From assembly GCA_019925095.2 (NCBI GenBank), contig CM034408.1:372001-436000 (forward strand): DNA of 64,000 nucleotides, given 5' to 3'. Position numbers and translations under genes: made by a program. Origin of the DNA: Dendrolimus kikuchii (Eukaryota; Arthropoda; Insecta; Lepidoptera; Lasiocampidae). The notes under the pieces were generated by a model, which worked only from the letters and a program-made list of their open reading frames with translations, ran no database searches and was not told the DNA's origin. This document shows positions 1 through 10,145 of this stretch, in pieces (position 1 is the stretch's first letter; every line of letters begins with the position of its first letter).

Positions 1-152
1 GCCGGAACACAACTCAAGGTTGTTATGGCGACATACTTTAGCCATCCAGTCGGGCAAATGCTCTACCACCTGGCTGTGGGTTGTTTAGTCGCCTCTTACG
101 ACAGGCCGCCCGGCCGCAGGAAATTGTATTCTTTCTCCGTTCCTGCACGGAT
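1..152 (-). mobile_element. SINE-A copy cut by window start
   Basis: Reads on the minus strand from the fixed SINE-A 5' end (ATCCGTGCAGGAACGG, complement ends at 152) and runs off the left edge, so the A-rich 3' tail is outside the window. It lacks the short ACCAGGGGTGG block that other copies have near position 40. Confidence 0.85.
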
Positions 153-321
153 AGAAATATAAATTATGTTTAGCGTAATTTGGCACAAGAACTTTTTGAG
201 AGTACTAACAGCAATTTTTTTTATTATATTTAATATCTCGGTATCATGTATGTATATTTTTTTCTTTACCAATAGGTGGAGGCTTCTTATCTGCATTTAA
301 ATAAAATATTATTGTTAATAT

Positions 322-752
322 TGTTACGAGTTGCAGGACTCGAAATAAAATGCCGTTGGAATTATTATAGAGTTTATTAGAACTATACAAACACGTATAA
401 AACAGGTACGAATATAACTGTACACAACCAGTCCAAACGTAATGCACGATTCAATCACACGCGCAAAGTCCGTCACTAACGTCTTGCTTCGCTTGTGGCT
501 ATCGCTAGACTGACGATCTCTCCATCGGGGCATTGCTTTATACCACACAAATACACGATGTTTCTCGCTCGCGTGAACTGAATTTCTTAGAATCACACCT
601 GGCTAATGACTACCATAAAAGATTACAATACACAATGGGCTGTTTTTAAAGACAAAGTAAACAAAAGAAGTCCAAATGCCAAAAAGGTAATAAAATGTGT
701 TTCTACATACGCAGGTGTGAATTTGTCTTTTGTCGGCATTCAGGTCGTAACA
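322..752 (-). mobile_element. Solo LTR (LTR-I), 431 bp
   Basis: Begins TGTTACGA and ends TCGTAACA, an 8-bp inverted terminal match of the TG...CA type. It is flanked by the 4-bp duplication ATAT (318-321, 753-756). Related sequences at 12914, 25013, 30238 and 51430 share the GTGACGGACTTTGCGCG segment and the TTCTAATAAA polyadenylation-like signal, here on the minus strand. No gag/pol sequence adjoins it, so I read it as a solo LTR left by recombination. The superfamily (Ty3-like or other) cannot be settled from the LTR alone. Confidence 0.75.
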
Positions 753-962
753 ATATATTTTGTATCTATTGGACTGTAAGCCTTTCTAAAATAAAATGCC
801 TTTGATATTACCGGAAAAGCCGATAAGGACTACACTACACTTTCGTCAGTTAAGTTATTAAACTGTTTTATTATTATTATAACCATTAAAATCTCTTGCA
901 CAAAATCCATTTGTTTGTGTAATTTTGTTATTGTATTCAACCTATTAATTCACAACTAATAA

Positions 963-1243
963 CTAGCTGATACCCGCGACTTTGTCCGCGTGGTGCGGTT
1001 GTTTAACTATCCCACGGGAACTCTTTAATTTTTCGGGATCAAAAGTATCCTATATGTTGACCAGGGATATAAGCTACCACCATACAAAATTTCATTTAAA
1101 TCGGTCCAGTCGTTTCAACAGTTTAACAGAGGAACAAAAAATTAGTTCTATTTCACTTCTTACATCCCCCTGATTCGGTTTTTAGCATTTTTTTTCATTG
1201 TACAGAAATTCGACCTCTACAATTTTATTATATGTATAATAGA
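963..1243 (-). mobile_element. Helitron-like element (HEL-D), 281 bp
   Basis: The left end is CTAG (963-966), the complement of a Helitron 3' end. The right end is GA (1242-1243), the complement of a 5' TC. The flanking bases are A (962) and T (1244), as expected for insertion between A and T without duplication. It contains the CGCGACTTTGTCCGCG segment. Similar copies lie at 5905 and 10520. Helitron assignment rests on these ends; no Rep/helicase gene is present. An open frame across 982-1173 is a by-product. Confidence 0.65.
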
Positions 1244-1325
1244 TAATGGCAAAATCAAATGAAATTCGCGATGGCTCATATCCCCCGTCCCTTTCTTCTA
1301 ACATACATTCTTTCTCTGTCTCTGC

Positions 1326-1480
1326 TTTATAATTTCATCCTATTATTTGGGGTCGGCACAATATGTCTTATCCTTTCGTACTCCTCTATTCCGATATATG
1401 TCCTCTGTCACAGCACGATTCATCATGTCATATTTCTACATATCCTATCCCCTCCATCCCACCTTAAGGCTGATAATGCG
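1326..1480 (-). pseudogene. RTE-V LINE C-terminal fragment, decayed
   Basis: The minus strand carries a short decayed piece of the LINE C-terminus seen better at 45438-45990 and 58262-58415 (shared stretch TTTGGGGTCGGCACAATATG on the plus strand). Stops interrupt it. The plus-strand frame 1259-1582 over the same DNA is antisense and not supported as a gene. Confidence 0.5.
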
Positions 1481-1674
1481 TTGGGTTCGCCCCTGGTCTT
1501 AGAAACGAACGTAGGTGACGGGGGCAGACTTTCCATTAGGTGGGTTCTCTCTTCTCTCTTTTATTATTACCGTTTGGTATAAATTGGGGTTGTTTTGCTT
1601 ATTTCATAAAAATCAGCAATAAATTCTAAAAAATCTTTGTAGGAGTGACATTCTAATGACTTACTGACTTTTTA

Positions 1675-1984
1675 TCCGTGCAGGAACGGAGAAAGAATAC
1701 AACTTCCTGCGGCCGGGTGGCCTATGTAACAGGCGACAAAAAAAACCCACAGCCAGGTGGTAGGGTATTTGCCGGACTGGATAGCTACCACCCCTGGTCT
1801 AGAGTATGCCGCCATAACAGCCTTGTGTTGTGTTCCGGCATTAGTGACCTGGTTCCAGTCTCCCTTAAGAGAGCCGCAGCGCATTTGTAGCACCTTTGGT
1901 GTTGCAAATGTCGATAGGCGATGGTAACCGCTTTCCATCAAGTGGGCCGTCTGCCTGTCTACTGAACTCCCGCAATAAAAAAAA
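1675..1984 (+). mobile_element. SINE-A, full-length
   Basis: Starts at the fixed 5' end and ends in GCAATAAAAAAAAC. The middle carries the diagnostic ACCACCCCTGGTCTAGAGTA and TTGTGTTCCGGCATTAGTGA blocks. An inverted partner follows 17 bp downstream. No clear tRNA-type A/B boxes are visible, so its RNA ancestry is unknown. Confidence 0.85.
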
Positions 1985-2001
1985 CTTAATATTATATTAA
2001 T

Positions 2002-2246
2002 ATGGACATTTGCAACAAACATCAAAAGTGCTACAAATGTGCCGCTGCTCTCTTAAGGGTCACTGGAACCTGGTCACCAATGTCGGAACACAACTTCGGT
2101 TTTTATGGCGACATAGTTTAGACCAGGGGTGGTAGCCATCCAGTCGGGCAAATGCCCTACCACCTGGCTGTGGGTCGTTTAGTCGCCTCTTACGACAGGC
2201 CGCCCGGCCGCAGGAAATTGTCTTCTTTCTCCGTTCCTGCACGGAT
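2002..2246 (-). mobile_element. SINE-A, inverted partner, 3' part missing
   Basis: Minus-strand copy with an intact 5' end (complement at 2246). Its A-rich tail and the last 70 or so bases are missing, so it faces the tail of the copy at 1675-1984 across only 17 AT-rich bases. Confidence 0.85.
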
Positions 2247-2491
2247 TAAATTAATTAAGCTGCAGTTCGTCTTTCAACTATTCAGTGTTGCTGTGTTGGG
2301 TCTAGTGGTGCAACTGTTAGTTAATATACTCGTGATTATTCTGTGGGCTCACTATTCGTTGGAGCGAGAGAAGTCAATTTTCATGAATTTCACGCTGTGC
2401 ACCAAAATATAGATACCCATCTATCTTAGTTCTTGGCTCGTATTACATTGACGTTCCACGTCTATTTTCGTTGTGTTTTCCTATGTGATAG

Positions 2492-3580
2492 GGTGGCCCA
2501 GTATTACCGAGCGTGGGGGCGTCATGGTGCAGTAACTCTGTTCTAGATCCCGTGACGCCCCGTAAAAGCGTTGATACAGGGGCGCAGGTTTAGGTTTAGT
2601 GGGTAGTTTGGCGATCGGTTTCTCGCGACTGCTTCTGTTTGAAGCTAGCGTGGAGAACCGGCCGCCGAGAGTCCCACACACCCTCGATGCATGCTTCTGC
2701 GCTGCATTTGGCTCTTCCCCCGAAGAGCCCGAGGACGGTGTCCAAAGACATTCCCCCTGCGTTATCAAAAAAAAAAAGGTAAGTGGTTAGCTTTAGGGGC
2801 CCGTAGGTCCGGGGGCACCCACGGGACTTTCCCCCCTACTGGTGAAGAGGGTGGCCTTCCCCGAGGGCCATCCTGGAGTCTTAGCCAGGCGTTGGGGCGT
2901 CACAGTGGAGTACCTCTGGTCTATATCCTGTGACGCCCCGTAAAAGCGCGAGGGATAGGGGCGCAGGTTAGGTTTAGTGGGTAGTCTGGCGGACGGAATC
3001 TCGCGACTACTACGCACATCGTAGTCATGCGTGGGGATTCCGGTCGCTGGGAGTCTCACACACCCCTCGGTCAAACCCCCCCCCCCACCCCCCACCCCCC
3101 GGCCCGAGACAGTGTCGCAAGTAAAGATATTCCCCCTGTTTTATCAAAAAAAAAGGTAAGTGGTTAGCTTAGGAAAGACCCCATCCGCAGAAAGCGGCTC
3201 CAGGGTCGGAGGCGCCGCTACGCACAGTCTCCTTCCACTATGATTCCAGCACAGGGGCCACGTGGACAAGTGGAGGGTCCCGCGGATCCCCCCTGTTGTT
3301 GAAGAGTGTGTCCTTCCCCGCAGGACGCCCTGGTTTCGTTCACAAGCGTTGAGGCGTCACAGATGCAGTACCTATTGGTCCAGTTCCTGTGGCGCCCTGT
3401 AAAAGCGTGTGAGCTTAGGTTAGGTTTAATGGCTAGTTTGATGGCCGACCATTCCCCCTGTCTTCCGCTTGGAGGCGACGGAGAGTCCCACACATTCCTC
3501 GGCGAGCCTTCCCCTCAGGCCCGAGGATGGTGTCCCAAGAGAAGACATTCCCTCTGCGTCATCAAATAAAAAAGTTTAGC
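2492..3580 (+). repeat. Three tandem GC-rich units resembling R1-clade LINE 3' ends
   Basis: Three diverged units each carry a GTGACGCC-type block, CCCTGTAAAAGCG, GGTTAGGTTTAGTGGGTAG, GAGTCCCACACA and an A-rich end ATCAAAAAAAAGG followed by GTAAGTGGTTAGCTT. The unit ends fall near 2790, 3165 and 3580, so spacing is about 375-420 bp. The TTTAGTGGGTA and GAGTCCCACA words resemble 3' UTRs of R1-clade LINEs as I know them, and TTTTTAGTGGGTA also occurs in the R1-like element near 63250. The open frames inside are short and frame-inconsistent. Confidence 0.5.
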
Positions 3581-3790
3581 GGTTAGCCACTCGCGTTCTA
3601 AACTCAAATGGACCGGAAAGCATGCGCCACTTAGTTAGTTTTCTGAACTATGACCGTTTCTTATATCTTACCAAGCAACTGATTCAACTGATGGTAGGGC
3701 ATATTAATGAGTAGTAAGATATTGTGGCATCTGCTTCTAACATGCATATTGTTACAATTACCAGGTGAAGGAAAACATAAATCAAAATAA

Positions 3791-3930
3791 CCTGATCAAT
3801 CAATCAATCAATAACTCTTTATTGTACACCAATACAAACATGAACTTAAAGACTAAAATTACAGCTAGTTATGTACAAAGGGCGGTCTTATCGCTAAAAA
3901 GCGATCTCTTCCAGACAACCCCAGGAATGA
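3791..3930 (-). mobile_element. LINE or SINE 3' end with (TTGA)n tail
   Basis: On the minus strand it reads TGGAAGAGATCGCTTTTTAG, then a region ending TGTACAATAAAGAG and a short TTGA repeat. Related ends occur at 24895 (plus) and 52857 (minus). The class is uncertain. Confidence 0.5.
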
Positions 3931-3995
3931 ATTGAGATGATAATGGCGATGGTGGTATAGTACGAACTATTTACATTTTAATAATAAATACGTAA

Positions 3996-4096
<101 letters not shown>

Positions 4097-4136
4097 ATAT
4101 TATTGTACTAAATAAAATACTTATGACTTATGACAT

Positions 4137-4205
4137 GTTGTGGTCCTTCGAGCCGGATCTGAACCAGCGACCTATGGCCCAGCAGTGGGATGTTAACGTA
4201 ATTTT
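4137..4205 (-). mobile_element. SINE-R fragment
   Basis: Short piece with GAGCCGGATCTGAACC, the complement of a degenerate tRNA B-box region, and CCCAGCAGTGGGA, also seen in the SINE-R copy at 11283 as CCCACTGCTGGG. Confidence 0.4.
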
Positions 4206-4624
4206 ACGTCGCGTCCGTAACAGAAACAGAGAAACACTCCTGCTAAAGAAGAAAAACAATTAAGAGTTGTTATTGTTCCAAAATCTGTCCAAACTGCCAT
4301 CATTATTAACGGTCTTAAAACAATGAAGCTTGAAATGTTTAAAAGCAATGAGAAAATAGATAAATATGCAAATGAATGCCTTCATTACCTCTCTTACAAA
4401 AACCCGTCAAAACTTCGCGGAAACACTCATAAATTAATTTGAAAATTCAACGTAACGACTCCTGTCCACTAGTAGAATATTCGAGTTGAAAATTTCAAGG
4501 AAATTACTTGTTACAAATTATGAAATTCAAGGAAAATTTCGCTGAAACGCTTAATATTCGAGGGGTATTTATTTTCCACTTCATCTGTTTTCATCTTCAG
4601 TTAATTGTAATTAGGTATTTATGT
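4206..4624. other. No recognised feature
   Basis: AT-rich DNA with no coherent long frame and no match to families elsewhere in the window. Probably an old degraded repeat or intergenic DNA. Confidence 0.5.
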
Positions 4625-4634
4625 AAGTTTTCAT

Positions 4635-4794
4635 GTCAGGAGCCTTAAGAACAGACGAGTGTGCATGACAAGAGTTATGAATGTCAAAGAAGCAAGTGAG
4701 GTGTGTAAGAATGGGCCTGAATGGCGCTCTGTTGTTCGTGCCTACCCCGCAAGGGAACTGGCGTGAAGTTATGTATGTATGTATGTATGTATGG
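4635..4794 (+). mobile_element. RTE-B 3' end, 160 bp
   Basis: Severely 5'-truncated copy encoding only the last part of the LINE protein (ending ARELA then TGA) followed directly by (TATG)n. Flanked by the 10-bp duplication AAGTTTTCAT (4625-4634, 4795-4804). Confidence 0.9.
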
Positions 4795-4868
4795 AAGTTT
4801 TCATCTTTTAATTCAAGTAGCTCAATTTCAATTAGATACGACTAGGTTATTAATTTACCAATTGGCTA

Positions 4869-5155
4869 CAATTTCCTGCTGCCGGGAGGCCTATCGTAAG
4901 TGGCGACAAAACAAAACACAGCCAGATGGTAGGGGTATTTGCCCGTCTGGATGGCTACCACCCCTGGTCTAGAGTATGCCGCCATAACAACAATTGAGTT
5001 GTGTTCCGGCGTTAGAGACCAGGTTCCAGTCTCCCTTAAGAGAGCATCAGCGGATTTGTAGCACCTTTGGTGTTGCAAATGTCTATAGGCGATGGTAACC
5101 GCTTTCCATCAAGTGGGCCGTCTGCCTGTCTGCTGAACTCCTGTATTAAAAAAAA
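4869..5155 (+). mobile_element. SINE-A, 5'-truncated
   Basis: Begins about 30 bases inside the consensus (AATTTCCTGC) and runs to the tail CTGTATTAAAAAAAA. Several substitutions mark it as an older copy. Confidence 0.8.
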
Positions 5156-5159
5156 GATA

Positions 5160-5530
5160 TAAATAGCAGGAGCGAAGAAAGAGTACGCGAAAGAGTCGGT
5201 AAATCGGCTATAGAGAAAACTATGTTAGGCGTTTCTCTTATGGATAGAATCAAAAATGAGGATATCCAGTAGACAACCAAAGTAACTGACATAGTTCACA
5301 ATATTAGCGAGGTGAAGTGGCAGTGGGGCGGTCACGTCTGTCCCAGGATTGGCGGTCGATGAAGAAACTTGTCCTGGAGTGGAGAGCGCGTCTCGGTAAA
5401 CGTAGCGCAGGAAACCCTCCAGCCCGGGGGATTGATAACCTGCGTAAGATCGTTGGCAAAGGCTGGATGATCGCGATATGTGCTGCAGATTGACGTTCAG
5501 CAGTGGAAATTGATTGGTTGAAGAAGAAGA
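5160..5530 (+). pseudogene. RTE-U LINE C-terminus, heavily decayed
   Basis: Matches the better copy at 13836-14262. Recognisable pieces are TMLGVSLMDRIKNEDI, KWQWGGHVC and VLEWRARLGKRS. They are split by at least two in-frame stops (after NEDIQ, and after GGR) and by frameshifts. It ends in GAAGAAGAAAG, the same A/G-rich tail as the other copy. An RTE-clade assignment is inferred from the WQWxGH...VLEWRPRxGKRS pattern. Confidence 0.6.
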
Positions 5531-5533
5531 AAG

Positions 5534-5835
5534 AGTGCCAATTCCAGTGAACGGACGGCCTGTCGTAAGAGACGACAAAACCCACATCCATGCAGAGCAT
5601 TTGCCGGTCTGGGTGGCCACCACCCCTGGTCTAGACTGTGCCGCAACCTTGAGTCATGTTCCGACAGCAGTGGCGAGATTCCAGTCTCCTCCTTTAAGGC
5701 CGGCAGCACAATGGCAGCATATCTGGCAATGTCATAATAACAGGACTTGGGCCAGGTGTTGTAAATGTCCATAGGTGACGTGGACCACCTACCATCAGGT
5801 GACGATCCAGGCAGCCTTATTTCTGTAATTCACCA
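5534..5835 (+). mobile_element. SINE-A-related diverged copy
   Basis: Carries GGCCTGTCGTAAGAGACGAC, CACCCCTGGTCTAGA, a degenerate TTCCAGTCTCC block and TGTAAATGTCCATAGGTGAC. Insertions and about 25 percent divergence (judged by eye) suggest an older subfamily. Confidence 0.6.
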
Positions 5836-5904
5836 ATAAACAAACATCCATGTACGAGTAGATCCAATATTTCCCAAGGAATTAGAGGTCCAGGAGGCAG
5901 AGGT

Positions 5905-6191
5905 CGAATTTCTGTACAATGAAAAAAATGCTAAAAACCGAGTCAGGGGGATGTAAGAAGTGAAATAGAACTAATTTAGATTTTTTTCCAATTTTTTGTT
6001 TCTCTGTTTGTCTGTCTGTTTGTACCGGCTAATCTCCGATACGACTAGACTGATTTAAATGAAATTGTGTATGGTGGTAGCTTATATCCCTGGTCAACAT
6101 ATAGGATACTTTTGATCCTGAAAAATTAAAGAGTTCCCGTGGGATAGTTAAAAAACCGTACCACGCGGACGAAGTTGCGAGCAATAGCTAG
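5905..6191 (+). mobile_element. Helitron-like element (HEL-D)
   Basis: Plus-oriented relative of 963-1243, ending GCAATAGCTAG followed by T. It contains CCACGCGGACGAAGTTGCG. The 5' boundary is not sharp. Confidence 0.6.
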
Positions 6192-6210
6192 TAATCTATA
6201 TAAGTATATA

Positions 6211-6537
6211 TCTATATACTAATACGTGAAGCAAAAACTTTGTACCCCATTTTACGAAAATTGCGCTGACGCAGGAGTATGAAATTTCGCATACTTGTAG
6301 TTTATATAGAGAAGAGGAGAAGAAGGAGTGCAGAAAGCTAATATTAAAAAAAATATGAATACAAAATACATTAAATCAATAAAAAAAACATTACATGCAC
6401 TACCATGTATAAAGTCAAATTAACAGTGTAAGCCTTGGCGAAATCTGTGATTATAGAAGTATAGTCTTTGACAACAGAACCTTGATAATGTTCAAACTTA
6501 TAATTTAAATTAATTATGGTCGAATTTCGATCACTAG
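6211..6537 (+). mobile_element. Helitron-like element (HEL-E), complete, 327 bp
   Basis: Begins TC (6211-6212) after an A and ends CTAG (6534-6537) before a T, fitting Helitron insertion between A and T. The body shares TGAAGCAAAAACTTTGTACC, GAAATTTCGCATACTTGTAG and GGTCGAATTTCGATCACTAG with copies at 8983 and 9551. No protein is encoded. Confidence 0.7.
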
Positions 6538-6937
6538 TTCATAATAAATTCTTAACATAATTAAAAGTTAATTATGTGAATAGTAAACAATTATCAGAGC
6601 AACTCGATTATCGCCAATTGCTCTAATTTACAATTGTCACTCGATCCCTTTAACATTGACCCAAAGAACGGGGATATATCGTGGAGTACACCAGCTGGGG
6701 TCAACGACCCAACGGGGGTGGCCCACTCCCGCCCCACCCCACTATCGATCCAAAGCACGCGTGGGGCACCACCAACCAACCAGCGTCAATTTGTTTAAGG
6801 TTCTCCATTATTATCTAATCGAGGCGAAATATTTTTCAAATACTAATAAGTGCTCTTTTCTGTTGGACCTTGGAGTCTAGAGTCAAGGGTCTCAAATACC
6901 TAATCGACTTTTTATGCGATCGCCATAATAATTTTTA
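6538..6937. other. No recognised feature
   Basis: Unassigned DNA with a GC-rich patch around 6700-6780. No convincing coding frame (61 and 74 codons at most). Confidence 0.5.
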
Positions 6938-6984
6938 TTGCCGGAAGCAGGCAAACAAGCAGATGGCTCACCTGATGGAAAGTG
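6938..6984 (-). mobile_element. SINE-A 3'-tail fragment, inverted
   Basis: Only the complement of the 3' end (TTTTTATTGC ... CACCTGATGGAAAG) is present. It abuts the 5' end of the plus-strand copy beginning at 6986. Confidence 0.75.
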
Positions 6985-6985
6985 T

Positions 6986-7299
6986 ATCCGTGCAGGAACG
7001 GAGAAAGAATACAATTTCCTGCGGCCGGAAGGCCTGTCGTAAGAGGCGACTTTACAACCCACAGCCAGGTGGTAGGGCATTTGTCCGACTGGATGGCTAC
7101 CACCCCTGGTCTAAAGTATGTCGTCATAACAACCTTGAGTTGTGTTCCGGCATTAGTGATCAGGTTCCAGTTTCCCTTGAGAGAGTAGCAGCGCATTTGT
7201 AGCAACTTTGCTGTTGCAAATGTCCATAGGCGATGGTAACCGCTTTCCATCAAGTGGGCCGTTTGCCTGTCTGTTGATCTCCTGCAATAAAAAAAAAAA
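6986..7299 (+). mobile_element. SINE-A, full-length
   Basis: Complete copy from ATCCGTGCAGGAACGG to GCAATAAAAAAAAAAAC. Its tail meets the 3' end of a minus-strand LINE fragment at 7311, and an inverted SINE-A tail lies directly upstream, giving a back-to-back arrangement. Confidence 0.9.
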
Positions 7300-7310
7300 C
7301 AAAAAAAAGT

Positions 7311-7612
7311 GATTACCGTCGCCTATGGACATTTACAACAGCTCTAAGAAATTTTATAACGCCCTTCTTAAACAACCCCATGTCGTAGCGCAAAGGGAAA
7401 ACCGCAGCGGGAAGTTTTCTCCAGATCATTGTTGTACGCGGAATAAATGTTCTAGAAAACCGTTGCGTAGTTGAGCGTGGGAGCTCAAGGAAATGGGGGT
7501 GAACATCCCGTCGCTGGCGAGCGGTGCGCTTGTAAACGTGGGGCGTTGGCACCAGACCAAACAGTTCCTCGGAACACTCCCTAAAAAATAAATAAGGGAA
7601 AGTTGATTTCAC
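7311..7612 (-). pseudogene. LINE-T ORF C-terminal fragment
   Basis: The minus-strand frame of about 99 codons reads ECSEELFGLVP ... YKRTARQRRDVHPHFLE ... STTQRFSRTFIPRTTMIWRKLP, then AAVFPLRYDMGLFKKGV, ending VVNVHRRR and a stop. I recognise this as the conserved C-terminus of a LINE common in moths and butterflies (CR1/Jockey-like; the clade is from memory, so uncertain). The 3' bases GTAAATGTCCATAGGCGACG match the SINE-A 3' region GCAAATGTCCATAGGCGATG. The upstream ORF is missing, so this is a truncated pseudogene. Confidence 0.7.
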
Positions 7613-7680
7613 GAAACTTACAAAGGCTTAGCTCACACATATACGGCCGATGTCATCCGTAAATCAGTATTATTTAGATT

Positions 7681-7828
7681 TTAGCCTTAAAAACAGACGA
7701 GCGTGCATGACAAGAGCTATGAATGTCAAAGAAGCAAGTGAGGTGTGTAAGAATAAGCATGAATGGCGCTCTGTTGTTCGTGCCTACCCCGCAAGGGAAC
7801 TGGCGTGAAGTTATGTATGTATGTAAAA
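7681..7828 (+). mobile_element. RTE-B 3' end, 148 bp
   Basis: Encodes the tail from about SLKNRRACMTRAMNVKEASE to ARELA, stop, then TATG repeats. No target duplication found. Confidence 0.85.
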
Positions 7829-7849
7829 TGTGTTTACAACTTTTAAATT

Positions 7850-8365
7850 CTTATAATATTTTCTTAAGTTTTCGCGACTTGTATACATAATAAAACTACG
7901 TTTTAACGGTTTTAAGCGCGGTAATTTAATAATAACCATAAACAAAATTAAAACTAAATAATTAAAATTAACAAGTTGGCGGTAGGCTATAAAAAACTTT
8001 AAAAATACTCGTTGACACAAAAGTGGCCGAAACGTCGGAAAAACCAAAATCAAAGAAAGAAAAAGATTTATTTAGAACTACAATAAAACTGACTTAAACT
8101 ATTAAAATAAAAAACAATAAATAAATGTAGTCCTAAATTGGCCTTAGCTCAGCAAAACTGCCGGTTAATGTAACCAGCGCTGATCTTCCGCTAGGGCCAT
8201 TCGTTACATACACAAACACAGGCAAACAAGATAAAGATGTGAAGTGAACTAACAAAAAAAAAAAAAAATGAAAAAAGCAATCTACTATACTGTATACTAT
8301 TACTATAACTGTGAAAAAATCAAATAAATTACCGCGCTTAAAACCGTTAAAACGTAGTTTTATTA
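7850..8365 (+). mobile_element. PLE-F element with inverted arms, partial
   Basis: The left arm AAACTACGTTTTAACGG ... GCGCGGTAATTT is matched by the inverted right arm AAATTACCGCGCTTAAAACC ... ACGTAGTTTTATTA (to 8365). Flanked by TTTTAAATT (7841-7849, 8366-8374). The hammerhead-like segment is reduced to AAGTGGCCGAAACGTCGG (8021-8038). About 270 bp of foreign repeat (8046-8320) lies inside. Confidence 0.65.
8046..8260. mobile_element. (GAAA)n-started repeat inserted in PLE-F
   Basis: Starts GAAAGAAAAAGA and contains CAGCGCTGATCTTCCGCTAGGG, which has a counterpart near 59015 beside a REP-G copy. An A-run follows at about 8256. Loosely related to REP-G, class unknown. Confidence 0.4.
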
Positions 8366-8374
8366 TTTTAAATT

Positions 8375-8701
8375 GTTTTCAGGCTTTCGGTTTTTGATTC
8401 AGTAGGATCTAATCTAACTAAAACTGAAGGCAATAAATTAAAAAAAATTGTTTAAAGTATTTTTCCAACAAAAAAAAATACTTAACTCCAAATGTAGCTT
8501 ACGATAAAATGGCGGTATAGGCTCGATATATCGAGGACATTGTAGTAGAGAAGTATTGATGTCTATAGTGACGATCTTAGTCGAGCAAAGCCACCGTCTG
8601 CCCTGAATTCGATCGAATGAAAAAGTTTAAATCGTCTTCCGTCGAAGTAGGGTGACAATCGTTTAAGACTTAGAAATACTTTTAAGATAAATATGTTTTT
8701 T
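8375..8701. other. No recognised feature
   Basis: AT-rich, with a small GATATATC-type palindrome near 8525-8540. No coding frame or known repeat seen. Confidence 0.5.
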
Positions 8702-8977
8702 ATCTGTGGAGCAACGGAGAAAGAATACAATTTCTTGCGTTGGGGCGGCCTGTCGAAAGAGGCGACAAAACAACCCACAGCCAGGTGGTAGGGCATTGCT
8801 GATGGCTACCACAACCTTGAGTTGTGTTCCGGCATTAGTGACCAGGTTCCAGTGGCCCTTAAGAGAGCAGCAGCGCATTTGTAGCACCTTTGGTGTTGCA
8901 TGTCCATAGGCAATAGTAACCGCTTTCCATTGAGTGGGCCGTCTGCCTGTCTGTTCAACTTTTGCAATAAAAAAAAT
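8702..8977 (+). mobile_element. SINE-A, internal deletion
   Basis: 5' end altered (ATCTGTGGAGCAACGG). Lacks about 40 bp around GCCCGACTGGATG...CACCCCTGGTCT. The A-rich tail joins directly to a HEL-E body at 8983. Confidence 0.8.
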
Positions 8978-8982
8978 AAAAA

Positions 8983-9335
8983 AATGTGAAGCAAAAAATT
9001 TGTACCTCTTTTTACGAAAATTGCACGGTCTGAGGAGTATGAAATTTCGCACACTTATAGTTTATATAGAGAAGAAGCGACGAATGCTAATATTTTTAAC
9101 AATTATGCATAAAAATACATTAAATCAATAAAAAAAAACATTACACACACTACCATGTATTTGACACACACACGCATATATACTCTTTTGTTTATTGTTC
9201 AAGTCAAATGAACAGTGTGGCCTTGGCGAAATCTGTGATTATAGAAGTATATAGTCTTAGACAACAGAACTTTCATAATGTTCAAACTTATAATTTAAAT
9301 TAATTATTGTCGAATTTCGACCACTGGACCACTAG
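8983..9335 (+). mobile_element. HEL-E, 5' end missing
   Basis: Same body as 6211-6537, starting at GTGAAGCAAAAAATTTG and ending CCACTAG before T. A CA/TA-rich insert near 9158-9200 is absent from the other copy. The SINE-A poly(A) abuts its left side. Confidence 0.65.
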
Positions 9336-9550
9336 TATATCGAACTATATATCCCATAAACAACTCAATCTTGACTTTATACAAAAATCATTAAGAGATA
9401 TATCTGTGCTTTTTTTACACACGACATAAATGCACTGATAAAACATTACTACCCTAAGTTACATACGAGGCAGCCACCCCTAATCTTTAACCGTTCTTTA
9501 CACCACTGTGTTTATGTTTTTCGCAAAAAAATACCGTAAAACATTAAGAC

Positions 9551-9795
9551 AGGAAATCTGTGATTATAAAAGTATAATTTTTGACAGGAGGTGATGTCAG
9601 GAGCCTTAAGAACAGACGAGCGTGCATGACAAGAGTTATGAATGTCAAAGAAGAAAGTGAGGTGTGTAAGAATAAGCCTAAATGGCGCTCTGTTGTTCGT
9701 GCCTACCCCGCAAGGGAACTGGCGTGAAGTTATGTATGTACGTAATTTTTGACAATAATTATTATGGTCGAATTTCGACCACGGGCGACCACTAT
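9551..9795 (+). mobile_element. HEL-E 3' part, interrupted by RTE-B
   Basis: GAAATCTGTGATTATAAAAG upstream and GGTCGAATTTCGACCACGGG downstream belong to one HEL-E copy. The RTE-B element at 9587-9742 sits between them. The terminal CTAG has become CTAT. Confidence 0.6.
9587..9742 (+). mobile_element. RTE-B 3' end, 156 bp, inside HEL-E
   Basis: Flanked by the 12-bp duplication TAATTTTTGACA (9575-9586, 9743-9754), which proves insertion into a pre-existing HEL-E copy. Ends ARELA, TGA, TATGTATGTACG. Confidence 0.9.
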
Positions 9796-9879
9796 GTATA
9801 AAAGAGCTTAAAATGGCTAGACTAGATTTCTTGTTCAAATATTTTTGTGGTTACCTATAATAATATTCCTGTATTAAAA

Positions 9880-10136
9880 GAATGACTAAACAGATATACA
9901 ATGCAAAGGTGGATGGATGCAGAAGTCGTGGAAGGCCACGACACACCTTCCATGATCAAATTGATCGTGTACTAGCAGAAGGTGATGTCAGGAGCCTTAA
10001 GAACAGACGAGCGTGCATGGCGAGAGTTATGAATGCCAAAGAAGCGAGTGAGGTGTGTAAGAATAAGCCTAAATGGCGCTCTGCCGTTCGTGCCTACCCC
10101 GCAAGGGAACTGGTGTGAAGTTATGTATGTATGTAT
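9880..10136 (+). mobile_element. RTE-B 3' end, 257 bp
   Basis: Encodes MTKQIYNAKVDGCRSRGRPR onward to ARELV (A to V) and TGA, then TATG repeats. Flanked by GTATTAAAA (9871-9879, 10137-10145). Confidence 0.9.
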
Positions 10137-10145
10137 GTATTAAAA

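Noticed and set aside
2950..2990. Telomeric TTAGG repeat
   Set aside because: Only isolated GGTTAGG words occur, with no tandem run; they belong to the LINE-like 3' UTR.
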